Positions 1 to 10,600 of a stretch of DNA of 64,000 bases are shown here, in pieces. Each line of letters starts with the position of its first letter. Within the stretch, counting starts at the first letter, position 1. The stretch lies in assembly GCF_024699925.1 (NCBI RefSeq), contig NZ_JAJOMX010000001.1, positions 186,001 to 250,000 of the forward strand, written 5' to 3'. The notes under the pieces are model-generated. The model did not search any database. It was not told the DNA's origin and saw only the letters and a list, made by a program, of their open reading frames with translations. The DNA is from Mesorhizobium sp. J428 (GTDB lineage Bacteria > Pseudomonadota > Alphaproteobacteria > Rhizobiales > Rhizobiaceae). The translations under genes and the position numbers were made by a program.

Positions 1-956
1 TGGCGTACCTTCTGGTCGTCGTAAGGCTTGTTGGCGACGTTGGTGCGCGCCACGATCGTGGAGGCGGTGACGACTTCCGACGTGACGCAGCCAACGCCCT
101 CGAGGATCGACACGTAGTCGGCCGAGGTCTCGTGGTTGGTGTGCACTTCGCCGGCCTCGAAGGCCGACACCATCGCCGACGGGTCAGTGCCGTAGTCGAT
201 GAACTCGACGCCGTCTAGATAGGCCTCGCCGCCCCACCACTTGCCATCCTCGCGGCGCTTGTAGACCACCTTCTGGCCGACATCGTAGGAGACGAGCTGG
301 AAGGGGCCGGTGCCGATCGGGTCCTTGGCGAAGTTCGCGCCCGTCTCGTCGAAGGAGCGGTGAACGATCAGCGCCGGATAGTCGCACAGGCTCGGGATGA
401 GCGCGATGTCGGGCTTGGTCAGGCTGATCTTCACGGTCATGTCGTCGACCTTGGTCAGCGAGCCCTCGCGCAGCTTGCCCGTGGCCTCGTCGACGATCGT
501 GCCCAGGCGTCCCGGCATCGAGTTGCCCTCGGCCGACTTGTCGGCCCAGCGCGTGAAATTGTAGATCACGTCATCGGCGTTGAACGCGTCGCCATTGGTC
601 CAAGTCACGCCCGGACGGACCTTGAGCGTGTACTCGGTGGCGTCGTCGTTCACCTCCCAGCTCTCCAGCAGGTAGGGCTCGAACGTGTAGTCCTTGGTGT
701 ATTTCACCAGCGGCTCGAGCGTCTGGCGCTCGGCATTGGCGATCTCCGACCAGTCGGCCGTGCGCGGATCCTTCGGGTCCTTGATCCACATCGCGACCTT
801 GAGCACGCCGCCCTTCTTGGGCTCCTGCGCGACGGCGGGCGTGGGCGCGGCCAGCCCGATCATGCCGTAGGCCATTGCGGTCGATGCGCCGAACGCGCTG
901 GCGAGCGCCAGGAATTCGCGACGATCGACGCCGCTTTCCCGAACCGATTTCGCCAT
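1..956 (-). CDS. ABC transporter substrate-binding protein, family 5 (peptide/opine type), 3' end beyond window
   Basis: This reads as a periplasmic binding protein of the SBP_bac_5 (DppA/OppA-like) family, which delivers peptides, opines or similar solutes to an ABC importer. About 318 residues are visible; the C-terminus lies past position 1. The N-terminus has a Tat-like signal, [15 protein letters not shown], followed by an Ala-rich stretch ending near AVAQE. The mature part shows the family pattern [18 protein letters not shown], then a [18 protein letters not shown] segment typical of the cluster. ATG at 956 is the first start in frame: a stop lies just upstream and no strong ribosome site is visible. 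The permease and ATPase partners would be outside the window. The family is clear; the substrate is not. Confidence 0.85.
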   Translation of the reverse strand, partial: MAKSVRESGVDRREFLALASAFGASTAMAYGMIGLAAPTPAVAQEPKKGGVLKVAMWIKDPKDPRTADWSEIANAERQTLEPLVKYTKDYTFEPYLLESWEVNDDATEYTLKVRPGVTWTNGDAFNADDVIYNFTRWADKSAEGNSMPGRLGTIVDEATGKLREGSLTKVDDMTVKISLTKPDIALIPSLCDYPALIVHRSFDETGANFAKDPIGTGPFQLVSYDVGQKVVYKRREDGKWWGGEAYLDGVEFIDYGTDPSAMVSAFEAGEVHTNHETSADYVSILEGVGCVTSEVVTASTIVARTNVANKPYDDQKVR

Positions 957-1222
957 CTTAACAATGTGATCGGGAACCCGGTCACCATTGCTCCTACATT
1001 GTCATGTTGACTCTCCCATTGAGCATTGAGTGGCGTTCTGCCGTTGAGCATTCCGCATCCGGCCACCTTTGTCAAAAAGGGCGACAGGCGCGAAAGTTGG
1101 ATGACAGTCTGCAACGGGACGTGAGGGAGAGAAGGCGCGATTGCGACAATATTGACGCTATTTTTGCAATCGCGGCGAAAATCAGACTTTTTTAACAATC
1201 GGGCGCCGGGCACGGCGAGCGG

Positions 1223-4200
1223 TTAGTATTCGCGCTCGAAGAAGATGCCGCCCTTTGTCTCGCCGCTGTCCGTCGCCTCGCCGCGCAGCTTCACGCCGCG
1301 GCCTACATTGAGGTCGATCGCCGCCTTGCCCGATCCCGGCTGCGAGCCTTTCTCGATCGAGAGATAAGTCCGGTCGTTGAGATATTTGCCGACCGAAACG
1401 GACGTGTCGCCCGTCTCCTCGTCGGTCTTCACGTCGATGTCGTCGACCCCGAGCTGACCCTGCAGGTTGTCGAGCAGCGAGGTCGAGCCGCCGACGCCGG
1501 CGAGCACGGCCGCCGCCTGGGCGAGCTGTGCGATCTGGACCGCCGACAGGCTGCCCATGGCGCGGCCGAAGACGAGCTGTGCCAGCACCTCGTCCTCCGG
1601 CATCGAGCTGGACGACGAGAAGCTGAACTTCGGGTTGGTCGCTTCGCCGCTCACGGTGACCGTGGTGGTCGCGCTGTTGACCGCAGACGTCGCGGTGAAG
1701 TCGAGGGTCGGCACGAGCGAGCCCGAGAAGCCGATCGAGCCTTCCGAGAAATCCAGCCGCCGGCCAAGGATGCCGAGACGGCCGCGCCTCAGCGTGAACA
1801 GGCCAGTCGCCGACGGCGACGAGGCCGGACCGGTCAGCTTGATCGTCCCGCCGAGTTCCGCATTGAGGCCCCTGCCCTGCACGAACAGCTGGTTCGGTGC
1901 ATTGACCGACAGATCGAGCATCAGCCCGCCGCCTCCGCCGGAGGAGGTTGCCGGCTTCAGCGCCTCGGCCTGCGCCTTCACCTCGCCGCTCGCATTGCGA
2001 TGCTGGACGTTGAGGCGCGACAGCGACGGCGACAGCTTCTCCGGGATGGTGATGACGGTGCGCCCGAGATTGATCGTGCCGCCCAGCGTCGGCGCGGAGG
2101 TGAGCGGCCCCTTGACCGCGATGTCGCCGCCGAAGTTGGCCGTCACCACGCGGCCGTCGGTGTAGCGCCCGTCTGTCACCTTCACCGACAGGTCGGCCGG
2201 GAAGCCCGCCGCCGCGTCGAGACCGACTGTGCCGCTGGCCGAAACCGAGCCGCCGGTCGAGATAGTCCCGGTGAAGCTTCGCAAGGTTGCGCGGCCCGCA
2301 CCGAGCGCGATGTCGGCATTGATGCCGTCGATGGCGATCCCAGAGCCCGCGTCGACGAAGCGCGCGCCGGACGTCCGCACCGTGCCGCCGATCACCGGCG
2401 AACTGGTCGAGCCTGTGACGGCGAGCGAGATGTCCGCCGCCCCGTCGAGCGCCAGCCCCTGCGCGGCCAGACGGCGGGTAAGAAAGCCGAACGGCACCCG
2501 GCCGGCGAAGTTCACGTCGAGCGCGCGCGAGCCGCCGGTCTGCACCGTGCCGCCGCCCATCATAGACAGGCCGCCGCCCTCGCCGACATTGGCCTGGAAC
2601 CGCAGCGTGCCGCCGGCGAAGGTGCCGGTCGAGGCGATCGTCATTGCGCCGAACCCGGCCGAGCGGGTCTGGCTCGTCTCCGCGCCTGCCAGGCGCAGGT
2701 CGTAGCCGATCGACGGCGCAGCCGGTGCGCCGGTCACGCGCACGGTTCCGGACACCGTTCCGGCAGCGCCCAGCCCCGGCGAGAAGCCGTTTGCCATCGA
2801 GGCGGGAACGCCCGCGAGTTGCACGTTGAGGTCGAGCGCATCGACCGCCGTGCCGTTGATCGTCGCCGTGCCGCCCGAAAGCCCCAGCGCCAGGTTGGTG
2901 ATCCGCGTCACGCCGCCCGCGTTCACGATGGTCGAAGGCTTCGCGATCGTCGCCGCCACGCCCTGCACCGTCGCACCGCCGCGCGTAAGCTCCACCGTCG
3001 CCTCGCCGTTTTCGTATTTGGCACGGCCGGTAGCCTTGGCCGGAATGTCGTTGACGGTCGCGCCGCCGTCGAAGGCCGTCCACACCCCGTCGCGCGACAG
3101 CGTCACGTCGACCGCGGTGATCGCAGCGCCCGCATTGACCGCGCCCGCGCGGATGCGGCCGGACACGGCAGGCGCCGCGACGTAGTTGGCGATCTGCGCC
3201 TCGATCGAAATGTCCTTGCCGCTCACCGTGTCGCGGGAGAAGGAGGGCACCCTTGCATCGATACGAGCTGACGGGCCTGCTGCGCCCGTATCGAAGGTGA
3301 TATTGCCCGACGCGCTGCCCGACACCTGCTGCAGCGCAAGGGCGGCCAGCGGCGCGATGTCCGGCAGTTCGAAGGCGATGCTGCCCTTGGGCAGGAAGGC
3401 GTCGTCGAGGTCGAGGTCTCCGCTGATGCGGTTCTGCCCCAGCGAGATGTTGAGGCCCGAGAGCGTGCGCCGGCCCGCCGCACTCGACAGTTTCGCGCTG
3501 CCGGTGAGCGTCTCGTCGCCGACCTTGCCCGACAGGCTGACATCGGCCGCGGGATTTACCATGTCCGCCTTGCCCGACGCCTTCAGTTGCAGCCCTGTGA
3601 TGGCGCGGCCACCGCTCTCGATCCGCTCGCTCGACAGCGTCACGGAGAGATCGGGCCCGAACAGCGGCCCGCTGGCAGACAACTCGAAGGACACGGCGCC
3701 GGCAACGTCGGCCGCGAGCCGCGACAGGTCGGAAAGTGCGCCATCGAGATCGGCGGTAACCTTGCCGTCGGCAATGCGGATCGACCCCTCGGTCGTCAGC
3801 GGCCCGGACGCCACCTTGAGGCCGGAGGCATCGATCGCCCGGTCGGCGTCACGCGTGATGCGGCCGGCAAGCGTAACGCGTTCGCCCAGCACCGCATGTG
3901 CCCCCTGAGGCAGCGCGGAACGCGCGACATCGGCGTTCAGGTCGAACCGAGCCTGGCCGTCGACACGGGAAAGCGTTCCGGCGACGGAAGCCTTGAGCAC
4001 GTCGTTTTCGAGCGATGCCGCGCGCACGTCGATTGCGTCGGCCCCGATCTCGGTGTCGGCCGCCAGTGCGATCTGGCCCACCAGGAACGGCACGAGCGGA
4101 GCGATGAGGGTTTCGGCCGCCCCAACCCGGCCGCGCACCATCACGGGTCCGGTGCGGGTGGCCAGGTCGAAGCCGGGCGATGAAAGATCAACTCCGATGT

Positions 4201-5383
4201 CGCGCAGGGTCGCCTGCGGATGGACCAGCGAGGCAAGCGAGACGGTGGCATCGAGGCTCGGCTTCGCACCGGTTCCCGCGATGCTGCCCTCGGCGCTGCG
4301 GATCGCCACCGAGACGAGGTTCTCTCCCTCGCTGAAGGACAGCGCAACCGGCTCGCCTCTTGCCTGGATGTTGAAGGTGAGGTCGCTCACGCCTTGCGGA
4401 TCCAGGCTGCCGGACGCGTTGCCGGTCAGAGCCGACGAGGCGATCGAGGCCTGCTCGATGGCGATGGCTCCGTCGGTCTTCAGCGTGCCCGCGAAGCTGA
4501 TATTCGACTGCCCCTCTCCCAGCGTGCGGACGATTTCCGGCAGGAACTGCGCGAATTCTCCATCCGCATTGAGCTCGATGCGGCTGCCGCCCTCGACGAA
4601 CTGGTGCCGGCCGGTGAACTTCGCCGCGACCGCCTCGTTGACGGCCACGGCGCCCTGGCCGCGCCAGTCGGAGGCCGGGCCGCTGCCCTCGATCGCGATC
4701 GACACGGGCGGCGCGCCCGGCAGTCTGAGCAGGTTGGCGACAACGCCGCCCTGGGGTTCGTGCCCCTCGACCTTCACGTCCAGCCGGTTTTCATCCGGCG
4801 CGAAGACGAGCGACAGATCGAGGTCGCCCTGCCGCTGGTCGGTGCGCGCGACTTGCGCCCGCGTCTCGATCCTGAGCGGCGAGGCCGTCGCGACGACCTT
4901 GGACGTCGCACTCAGCGTCGCTGCCTCGCCTGCCAGGTCGGCACCAAGCGCGATTTCCGGCAGGTCGATCCTGCGGATGTCGATGTCGACCGGAAGCTGG
5001 AAGGAGCCGGTCGAGCTATCGTTGGACACAGGTGCGGGCAGAGGTCGCCGCGCGACCTCGATGCGGCCGACACGCAGTGTGTCGGCGCTGACCTTCATCG
5101 AGATCAGGTCGAGATAGGAAATGTCGGTGCTGAGATCGCGCAGCGCAAGCCAGGGGCCGTTGGCGTCCTCCACGGTCACGGCGTCGACCGAAAGCGGTCC
5201 CGTCCAGATGCCGCGTATGCCCGAAATCGTCACCGTGCGTCCCTCGCCCGAGGCGAGGCTCGACGCGATGGACGCCAGCATGCCGCGGCCGGGCGGCGTC
5301 AGCGTCAGCAGGCCGACAGCCACGAGCACGATGGCCAGAAGCGTCAGGATGACGTTTCGAATGATCCGCAGGCTGCGCGGCAA
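1223..5383 (-). CDS. tamB: TamB, inner-membrane-anchored translocation and assembly module protein
   Basis: TamB is the long periplasm-spanning partner of the Omp85 protein TamA. The family forms a hydrophobic beta-groove used for outer-membrane protein insertion and lipid transport. One N-terminal membrane anchor is visible (IIRNVILTLLAIVLVAVGLL). About 1,300 residues of repetitive beta-rich AsmA/TamB-like sequence follow, and the conserved DUF490 C-terminus ends in a GIFFEREY motif. I chose the TTG at 5383 because GGAGGGG sits 4 bases upstream, giving 1,386 aa and a 28-base gap to tamA. An ATG at 5437 would overlap the tamA end by 26 bases and has no such site. It follows tamA in one operon. 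Length and architecture are normal. Confidence 0.93.
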   Translation of the reverse strand: MPRSLRIIRNVILTLLAIVLVAVGLLTLTPPGRGMLASIASSLASGEGRTVTISGIRGIWTGPLSVDAVTVEDANGPWLALRDLSTDISYLDLISMKVSADTLRVGRIEVARRPLPAPVSNDSSTGSFQLPVDIDIRRIDLPEIALGADLAGEAATLSATSKVVATASPLRIETRAQVARTDQRQGDLDLSLVFAPDENRLDVKVEGHEPQGGVVANLLRLPGAPPVSIAIEGSGPASDWRGQGAVAVNEAVAAKFTGRHQFVEGGSRIELNADGEFAQFLPEIVRTLGEGQSNISFAGTLKTDGAIAIEQASIASSALTGNASGSLDPQGVSDLTFNIQARGEPVALSFSEGENLVSVAIRSAEGSIAGTGAKPSLDATVSLASLVHPQATLRDIGVDLSSPGFDLATRTGPVMVRGRVGAAETLIAPLVPFLVGQIALAADTEIGADAIDVRAASLENDVLKASVAGTLSRVDGQARFDLNADVARSALPQGAHAVLGERVTLAGRITRDADRAIDASGLKVASGPLTTEGSIRIADGKVTADLDGALSDLSRLAADVAGAVSFELSASGPLFGPDLSVTLSSERIESGGRAITGLQLKASGKADMVNPAADVSLSGKVGDETLTGSAKLSSAAGRRTLSGLNISLGQNRISGDLDLDDAFLPKGSIAFELPDIAPLAALALQQVSGSASGNITFDTGAAGPSARIDARVPSFSRDTVSGKDISIEAQIANYVAAPAVSGRIRAGAVNAGAAITAVDVTLSRDGVWTAFDGGATVNDIPAKATGRAKYENGEATVELTRGGATVQGVAATIAKPSTIVNAGGVTRITNLALGLSGGTATINGTAVDALDLNVQLAGVPASMANGFSPGLGAAGTVSGTVRVTGAPAAPSIGYDLRLAGAETSQTRSAGFGAMTIASTGTFAGGTLRFQANVGEGGGLSMMGGGTVQTGGSRALDVNFAGRVPFGFLTRRLAAQGLALDGAADISLAVTGSTSSPVIGGTVRTSGARFVDAGSGIAIDGINADIALGAGRATLRSFTGTISTGGSVSASGTVGLDAAAGFPADLSVKVTDGRYTDGRVVTANFGGDIAVKGPLTSAPTLGGTINLGRTVITIPEKLSPSLSRLNVQHRNASGEVKAQAEALKPATSSGGGGGLMLDLSVNAPNQLFVQGRGLNAELGGTIKLTGPASSPSATGLFTLRRGRLGILGRRLDFSEGSIGFSGSLVPTLDFTATSAVNSATTTVTVSGEATNPKFSFSSSSSMPEDEVLAQLVFGRAMGSLSAVQIAQLAQAAAVLAGVGGSTSLLDNLQGQLGVDDIDVKTDEETGDTSVSVGKYLNDRTYLSIEKGSQPGSGKAAIDLNVGRGVKLRGEATDSGETKGGIFFEREY

Positions 5384-5411
5384 TTGACCCCTCCGGGAAT
5401 CGGCTCTCGGA

Positions 5412-7364
5412 TCAGAATGCCTGACCGATTCCCGCATATATACCGAATGAGGCGTCACCGGGACGCCGGTTGAGCGGCACGGCCGCGTCGACGCGCAGCG
5501 GTCCGAACGGAGTGATATAGCGCACGCCGACGCCTGCGCCGACGCGCACGTCGCTGAAGTCGGGGAACTGGTCTTCCGACACCGTGCCGGCGTCGATGAA
5601 CGGCACCACGCCGAAGCTCTCGGTGACCTGCACGCGCAGCTCCGCCGACGCTTCGGCATACGAGCGCCCGCCGGTCGGCAGGAACTTGTTCGGATTCGCG
5701 GGGTCCGGCACGCGTGGGCCGATCGCCTGATAGGCATAGCCGCGCACGGAGCCGCCGCCGCCGGAATAGAAGCGCCGGTCGGCAGGGATGTCGCTCAGCG
5801 AAGCGCCGACGATCGAACCGAGCGCGGCGCGCCCCGCCGCGACGACGCGTCCGTTGCCGTCCAGCGCCTGGTAGACCGAGCCCTCGCCCTTGAGCTTGAC
5901 GAAGGTCGCGCCCGACAGGGCGTCGTAGGTCGGCTCGACATAGGCAAGCGCCCGCCAGCCCTTCTTCGGATTGAGCTTGTCGTCGCGCGCGTCATAGACA
6001 TATTCGATCGGCGTCGAGATCAGCAGGTATTTCTTGCCGTCCGGATGCAGCGGCTCGTAGCTGATGTCGGTGTATTCGACGCGAAGCTGGCCCGACAGCG
6101 TCTGCTTCTTCGTGATCTCGTAGGAAATGCCGGCACCCGTCGAGAACGAGAAGCGGTCGTAGGCTTCAGGGTGCTCCGACACGAGCTTGATGTCGTAGGT
6201 GAACTTCGATGCAGGCCCGACCAGCCCCGGCTTCTCGAACAGCAGCGCCGCCTTGTAGTCGAGGTCCTTATAGTCGGCCGTCTCGCCGATCCGGCTGATC
6301 GAGCCTTCCAGCCTCAGCTTCTCGGCGCGCCCGAACAGGTTGCGGTGGCCCCAATAGCCCTCGATGCCCGCGCCGTCCGTGCTGGACACCGTCGCGCCGA
6401 CGCCGAAATAGCGGAACTTGCGCTCGCTCACCCTCACGTCGACCGGGATCGAGCCGTCGGCAGCCAGTTTGTCCTGCTCCCTCACCGTCACGGAATCGAA
6501 CACGCCGAGCGCCAGGAGCCGCTCCCGCGCCTCCTCGACGTCCTCCGGCGAGTAGGTCTTGCCGCGCTCGATGTCGGCCATATAGGCGGTGAATTCCGCA
6601 TCGACCGCCTCTGTGCCGTCGACAAGCGTGTCGCCGAATTGTGCGATCGGCCCCGACGCAAAGGCCATCATCACGTCGAGCGTCTTGGTCGCATGGTCGG
6701 CGATCACCTCGCGGTCCGCCACGGCCGCGAGCGGCCTGCCCTCTTCCTTCAGCGCGCGGATGATCTGGGTCTCGGCCCGCAGGATCGCGGTCGAACTGGC
6801 GTCGCCGCCGGTCACCAGGCCGAAGCTCTCCGGCGAAATGCCGCCGACATCGCCGCGCACGACGACGTCGCCGAGCGTGAACTTGTCTCCGGAACGGACC
6901 GCCACCGTGATCGGCACCGGCCGCGACGTGTCGAACACCGCGTCCGGTTCCAGCGTATCGAGCGAGCGCCCGTCGATGGTGATCTCGACCGTGCCGTCGT
7001 AGCGCGCCTCCTGATAGAGTGCGGCCACCAAGAGCTCGCGTTCGTTGCGCGCCTTGGCGAGGATACCGAGCGAACCCGACACCGGCCGCTCCTCGTCGGC
7101 CACCAGCGTCGAGGCCTTTTCGAGCCGGCTGTGGATGGATTCGTCGGCCTGGCTGAGGTCGAGGCTGACCGTGTAGTGGACGGGGTCGACGATGTCGGCG
7201 TCCTCGTCCTTGCCACCGAACAGCTTCATGCCGAAAAGCTCGAAGGCCTGCGCCGGCGCGGGTGCGGCGGCCGCAAGCGCCAGAATGCTCGCCGCCAGCG
7301 ACAGGCGCAGGCCATCGCGCGCCAACGCGCCGGCCCTCCGCACTCTCGCTACGCAACACAACAT
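5412..7364 (-). CDS. tamA: TamA, Omp85-family outer-membrane assembly protein
   Basis: This is a 650-aa outer-membrane protein of the BamA/TamA (Omp85) family. A signal peptide (LRLSLAASILALAAAAPAPAQA) precedes an N-terminal region with POTRA-like segments; one includes FTLGDVVVRGDV. The C-terminal half is the 16-stranded surface-antigen (D15) barrel. It includes the RFYSGGGGSVRGYAYQ segment, matching the conserved VRGY/F motif of loop 6, and ends in phenylalanine (GIYAGIGQAF), the usual barrel insertion signal. It lies directly upstream of tamB in the same direction, the usual pairing. Its start faces the alpha-2-macroglobulin gene across 310 bases, so the promoters are divergent. Confidence 0.94.
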   Translation of the reverse strand: MLCCVARVRRAGALARDGLRLSLAASILALAAAAPAPAQAFELFGMKLFGGKDEDADIVDPVHYTVSLDLSQADESIHSRLEKASTLVADEERPVSGSLGILAKARNERELLVAALYQEARYDGTVEITIDGRSLDTLEPDAVFDTSRPVPITVAVRSGDKFTLGDVVVRGDVGGISPESFGLVTGGDASSTAILRAETQIIRALKEEGRPLAAVADREVIADHATKTLDVMMAFASGPIAQFGDTLVDGTEAVDAEFTAYMADIERGKTYSPEDVEEARERLLALGVFDSVTVREQDKLAADGSIPVDVRVSERKFRYFGVGATVSSTDGAGIEGYWGHRNLFGRAEKLRLEGSISRIGETADYKDLDYKAALLFEKPGLVGPASKFTYDIKLVSEHPEAYDRFSFSTGAGISYEITKKQTLSGQLRVEYTDISYEPLHPDGKKYLLISTPIEYVYDARDDKLNPKKGWRALAYVEPTYDALSGATFVKLKGEGSVYQALDGNGRVVAAGRAALGSIVGASLSDIPADRRFYSGGGGSVRGYAYQAIGPRVPDPANPNKFLPTGGRSYAEASAELRVQVTESFGVVPFIDAGTVSEDQFPDFSDVRVGAGVGVRYITPFGPLRVDAAVPLNRRPGDASFGIYAGIGQAF

Positions 7365-7674
7365 GGCCGGGACCCTAGCTCCAATCGTTAAAATTGCGGT
7401 GTACGTCGAGAGCTTTTGTTATCCATGCTCGCCGGGACGGCACGGGGCGGATACAAAGGGTGCTTAACACGCGGTCGGAAGCAGCGGCAAATTGAATGCG
7501 CCCCAGGGAGGCTCACGCCTTGGACACGTTCATTAAGATTTTGTTATTCCCAACAGAATCCCGCCACGATTCTGGAAAAGCTTACGTAACTGGAACTGAA
7601 AGCCCAAGGATCGGCCCGGACGCATCATGATGCACCGGACGCACCGACCGCATTCCACTTCGGGGGAGCATCAC
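7365..7674. promoter_or_regulatory. Divergent intergenic region between tamA and the alpha-2-macroglobulin gene
   Basis: These 310 bases hold no credible gene and must carry the promoters for tamAB (leftward) and the macroglobulin/pbpC pair (rightward). The stretch from about 7380 to 7600 is less GC-rich than the flanking coding DNA. A weak sigma-70-like pair is possible at TTGGAC (7520-7525) and GTTATT (7543-7548), 17 bases apart, reading right; the -10 match is poor. A clear ribosome site, GGGGGAG, ends 6 bases before the ATG at 7675. No operator was recognised. Confidence 0.4.
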
Positions 7675-10600
7675 ATGGCGAAGAGATTTCTGGCGCGCGC
7701 CTTCGCGGCGATCGGTCTGATCGCGGGTCTTGCGGGCGGCGCCGCGGCGCAGATGGACACCCGGTCGATCGAAAGGAGCCAGAACTCCGACTATTTCGGC
7801 TTCGACCTGCGCACCGTCCAGAACGTCCCGCTTGACCAGTGCGAGGCGGCCTGCCTCGGCGATTCGCAGTGCCGGGCCTTCACCTACAACACGAAGGTGA
7901 AGTGGTGTTTCCTGAAGTCCGACTACAACAAGCTCAACGCCTTCGCGGGCGCGGTCGCCGGCAAGGTCGTCACCCGCTCTTCCGATCCCGACATCGGCGC
8001 GGCGGAAGCGCTCTCCTTCGTGCCGGCCTATATGCTCGATGAGGCCGTCCGCTACCGTGCCGGCATCGAAAGCGCCACCCAGCCGCCGGAGCGCGGCCTC
8101 GCCGGCCTCGTCGAGAGCGCCCAGAACATGGCTGCCGGCGGCGATCCGCGCGGAGCCGCCGCCGCATGGGCCGCCGCAATTTCCATCTCCAAGACCGATC
8201 CGGCTCTGTGGCTCGGCCTGACCGACGCCGCAATGGGCATCGTCTCGCTGAACCAGAACGATTCCTGGACCTGGCGCCAGAACGCCACCTCGGCCGGCGT
8301 CGTCGCCTACCAGTTGACCCGCACCACCGCGAGCCGCGCCCAGGCGCTCGCCACGCTGGCGAGGGCGCTGGAGGCACGCAGCAACCCGCGTCCCGCGCTC
8401 GAAGCCTACAAGGCGAGCCTCGCGTTCGTGGCCGATGCGGGCGTGCAGTCCGCCTTCGATAGTCTCTACGAAAAATACGGCTTCCGCGTCGTCGACCACA
8501 CCATTGATTCCGACAACCGCACACCGCGCGTCTGCGTCCAGTTCTCCGAGGCGCTGGTGAAGTCGGGCGTCGACTACGCCAACTTCGTCACCGTCGACGG
8601 CCAGGACAAGCCGGCCATCGTGCCCGGCGACCGCGAGATCTGCGCCGAGGGCCTGGAGCATGGCAAGAACTACACGATCAGCGTGCGCCAGGGCCTGCCG
8701 GCCGCGATCGGCGAGGTGATCGAGCGCCCCGTCACGCTCAACGTCTACATCCGCGACCGTGCACCGTCGGCCCGCTTCACAGGCGAGAACTTCGTCCTGC
8801 CGTCGACCGCGCGCCGCGGCATCCCGCTCGTCACCGTCAATGCGCAGTCGGCCAAGCTGTCGCTCTACCGCATCGGCGACCGCGGCCTGGCGGACGCGAT
8901 CTCCAACGAGCGCTTCCTGCGCCAGATGGACGGCTATGACGCCCAGCGCATCGCCGACGAGACCGGCGAGCCGATCTGGTCCGGCACGATCGACATCCAG
9001 TCGAAGCTGAACGAGGAGGTCACCACCTCCTTCCCGGTCGACGAGGCCCTGCCCGAGCGCAAGCCCGGCGTCTACGTCCTCGTCGCCGAGCCGGTGAAGG
9101 GCGTGGACGAGGACGACTGGTCGACCAAGGCAACGCAGTGGTTTGTCGTCTCCGACATCGGGCTCGCCACCTATACCGGCGAGGACGGGCTGACCGTCTT
9201 CGCCCGCTCGCTCTCCACCGCCAAGCCGCTGGCGAACGTCGAGCTGCAGCTGCTCGCCCGCAACAACGAGGTCCTCGGCAAGGCGACCACGGATGCGGAA
9301 GGCCGCGCCACCTTCACGCCGGGCCTGGTGCGCGGCGAAGGCGGGCTGACCCCTGCCCTCGTCGCCGCGCAGGCCGCCGAAGATTTCGTCTTCCTCGACA
9401 TGACGCGTGCCGGCTTCGACCTGTCCGATCGCGGCGTCGAAGGCCGCGAGACGCCCGGCGCCATCGACGTCTACGCCTGGACCGAGCGCGGCATCTACCG
9501 CGCCGGCGAGACCGTCCACGTGCAGGCACTCGCCCGCGACGACCGCGCCAAGGCCATCGCGGACCTCCCGCTCACGGTCATCTTCTCCCGCCCCGACGGC
9601 GTCGAGAACAGCCGCGAGGTCACGACCGGCGCCGAGCTCGGCGGCCATCACGCCGCACTCGCGCTGACCGACAACGCCATGCGCGGCACCTGGACCGCGC
9701 GCGTCTACACCGATCCCAAGGCCTCGCCGCTGTCGGAAATCTCCTTCCTGGTCGAGGACTTCACGCCCGATCGGATCGAGTTCGACATGTCGAGCGAGCA
9801 GGAAGAGGTCGCGGTTGGCGAGCCCGCCACGATCGACATCGACGGCCGCTATCTCTACGGCGCGCCCGCTGCCGGCCTGTCGATGGAGGGCGAGGTCAAT
9901 GTCTCGACCACCCGCGAAAGGGACGGCTTTGCCGGCTTCCAGTTCGGCCTCGCCGACGAGGAAGGCGACGACGAGCAGTCGACGCGCGTCGATCTCGACG
10001 AACTTCCGCTCACGGACGAGGACGGCAAGGCCTCCTTCGAGGTGACGGTCGACGAAGTTCCCTCGACCACCCGGCTGCTCGTCGGCGAAGTGGTCGTGCG
10101 GATGCGCGAGGGCGGCGGCCGTGCCGTCGAGCGCAAGCTCGATCTCGGCATCCGCGGCGACGGGCCCGTCATCGGCATCAAGCCGGAATTCGAGGGCGAC
10201 TCGGCACCCGAAGGCTCGACCGCCAATTTCAAGATCATCGCCGTGAACCCCGAAGGCGAACGCCAGGATCTCGCCGGCATGGACTGGTCGCTGGTCAAGG
10301 TCGAACGGAACTATCAGTGGTATCGCTCGAACGACGCCTGGGCCTACGAGCCGGTGACCTTCACCACGAAGGTTGCCGACGGCAAGCTCAACGCGAAGGC
10401 AGGCGAGGAAGCCTCACTGGCGCTTCCCGTCAACTGGGGCCGCTACCGCCTCGAGATCACCGCGCCAGACGCGTCGGGGCCTGCCACCAGCGTCGAGTTC
10501 GACGCCGGCTGGTATGTCTCCGCCACCTCGACCGAGACGCCCGACGGCCTCGAGGTCGCGCTCGACAAGCCGGCCTACGCGCCGGGCGAAACCGCGCGCC

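Noticed and set aside
1182..3083. Long 633-codon open frame inside tamB in another frame
   Set aside because: Arg/Gly/Ala-rich composition without any domain; it is a GC-rich shadow of tamB, which has a clear family match in its own frame.
7582..9651. 689-codon frame opposite the macroglobulin gene
   Set aside because: Antisense of a well-supported gene, low-complexity Gly/Asp/Arg sequence, no ribosome site.
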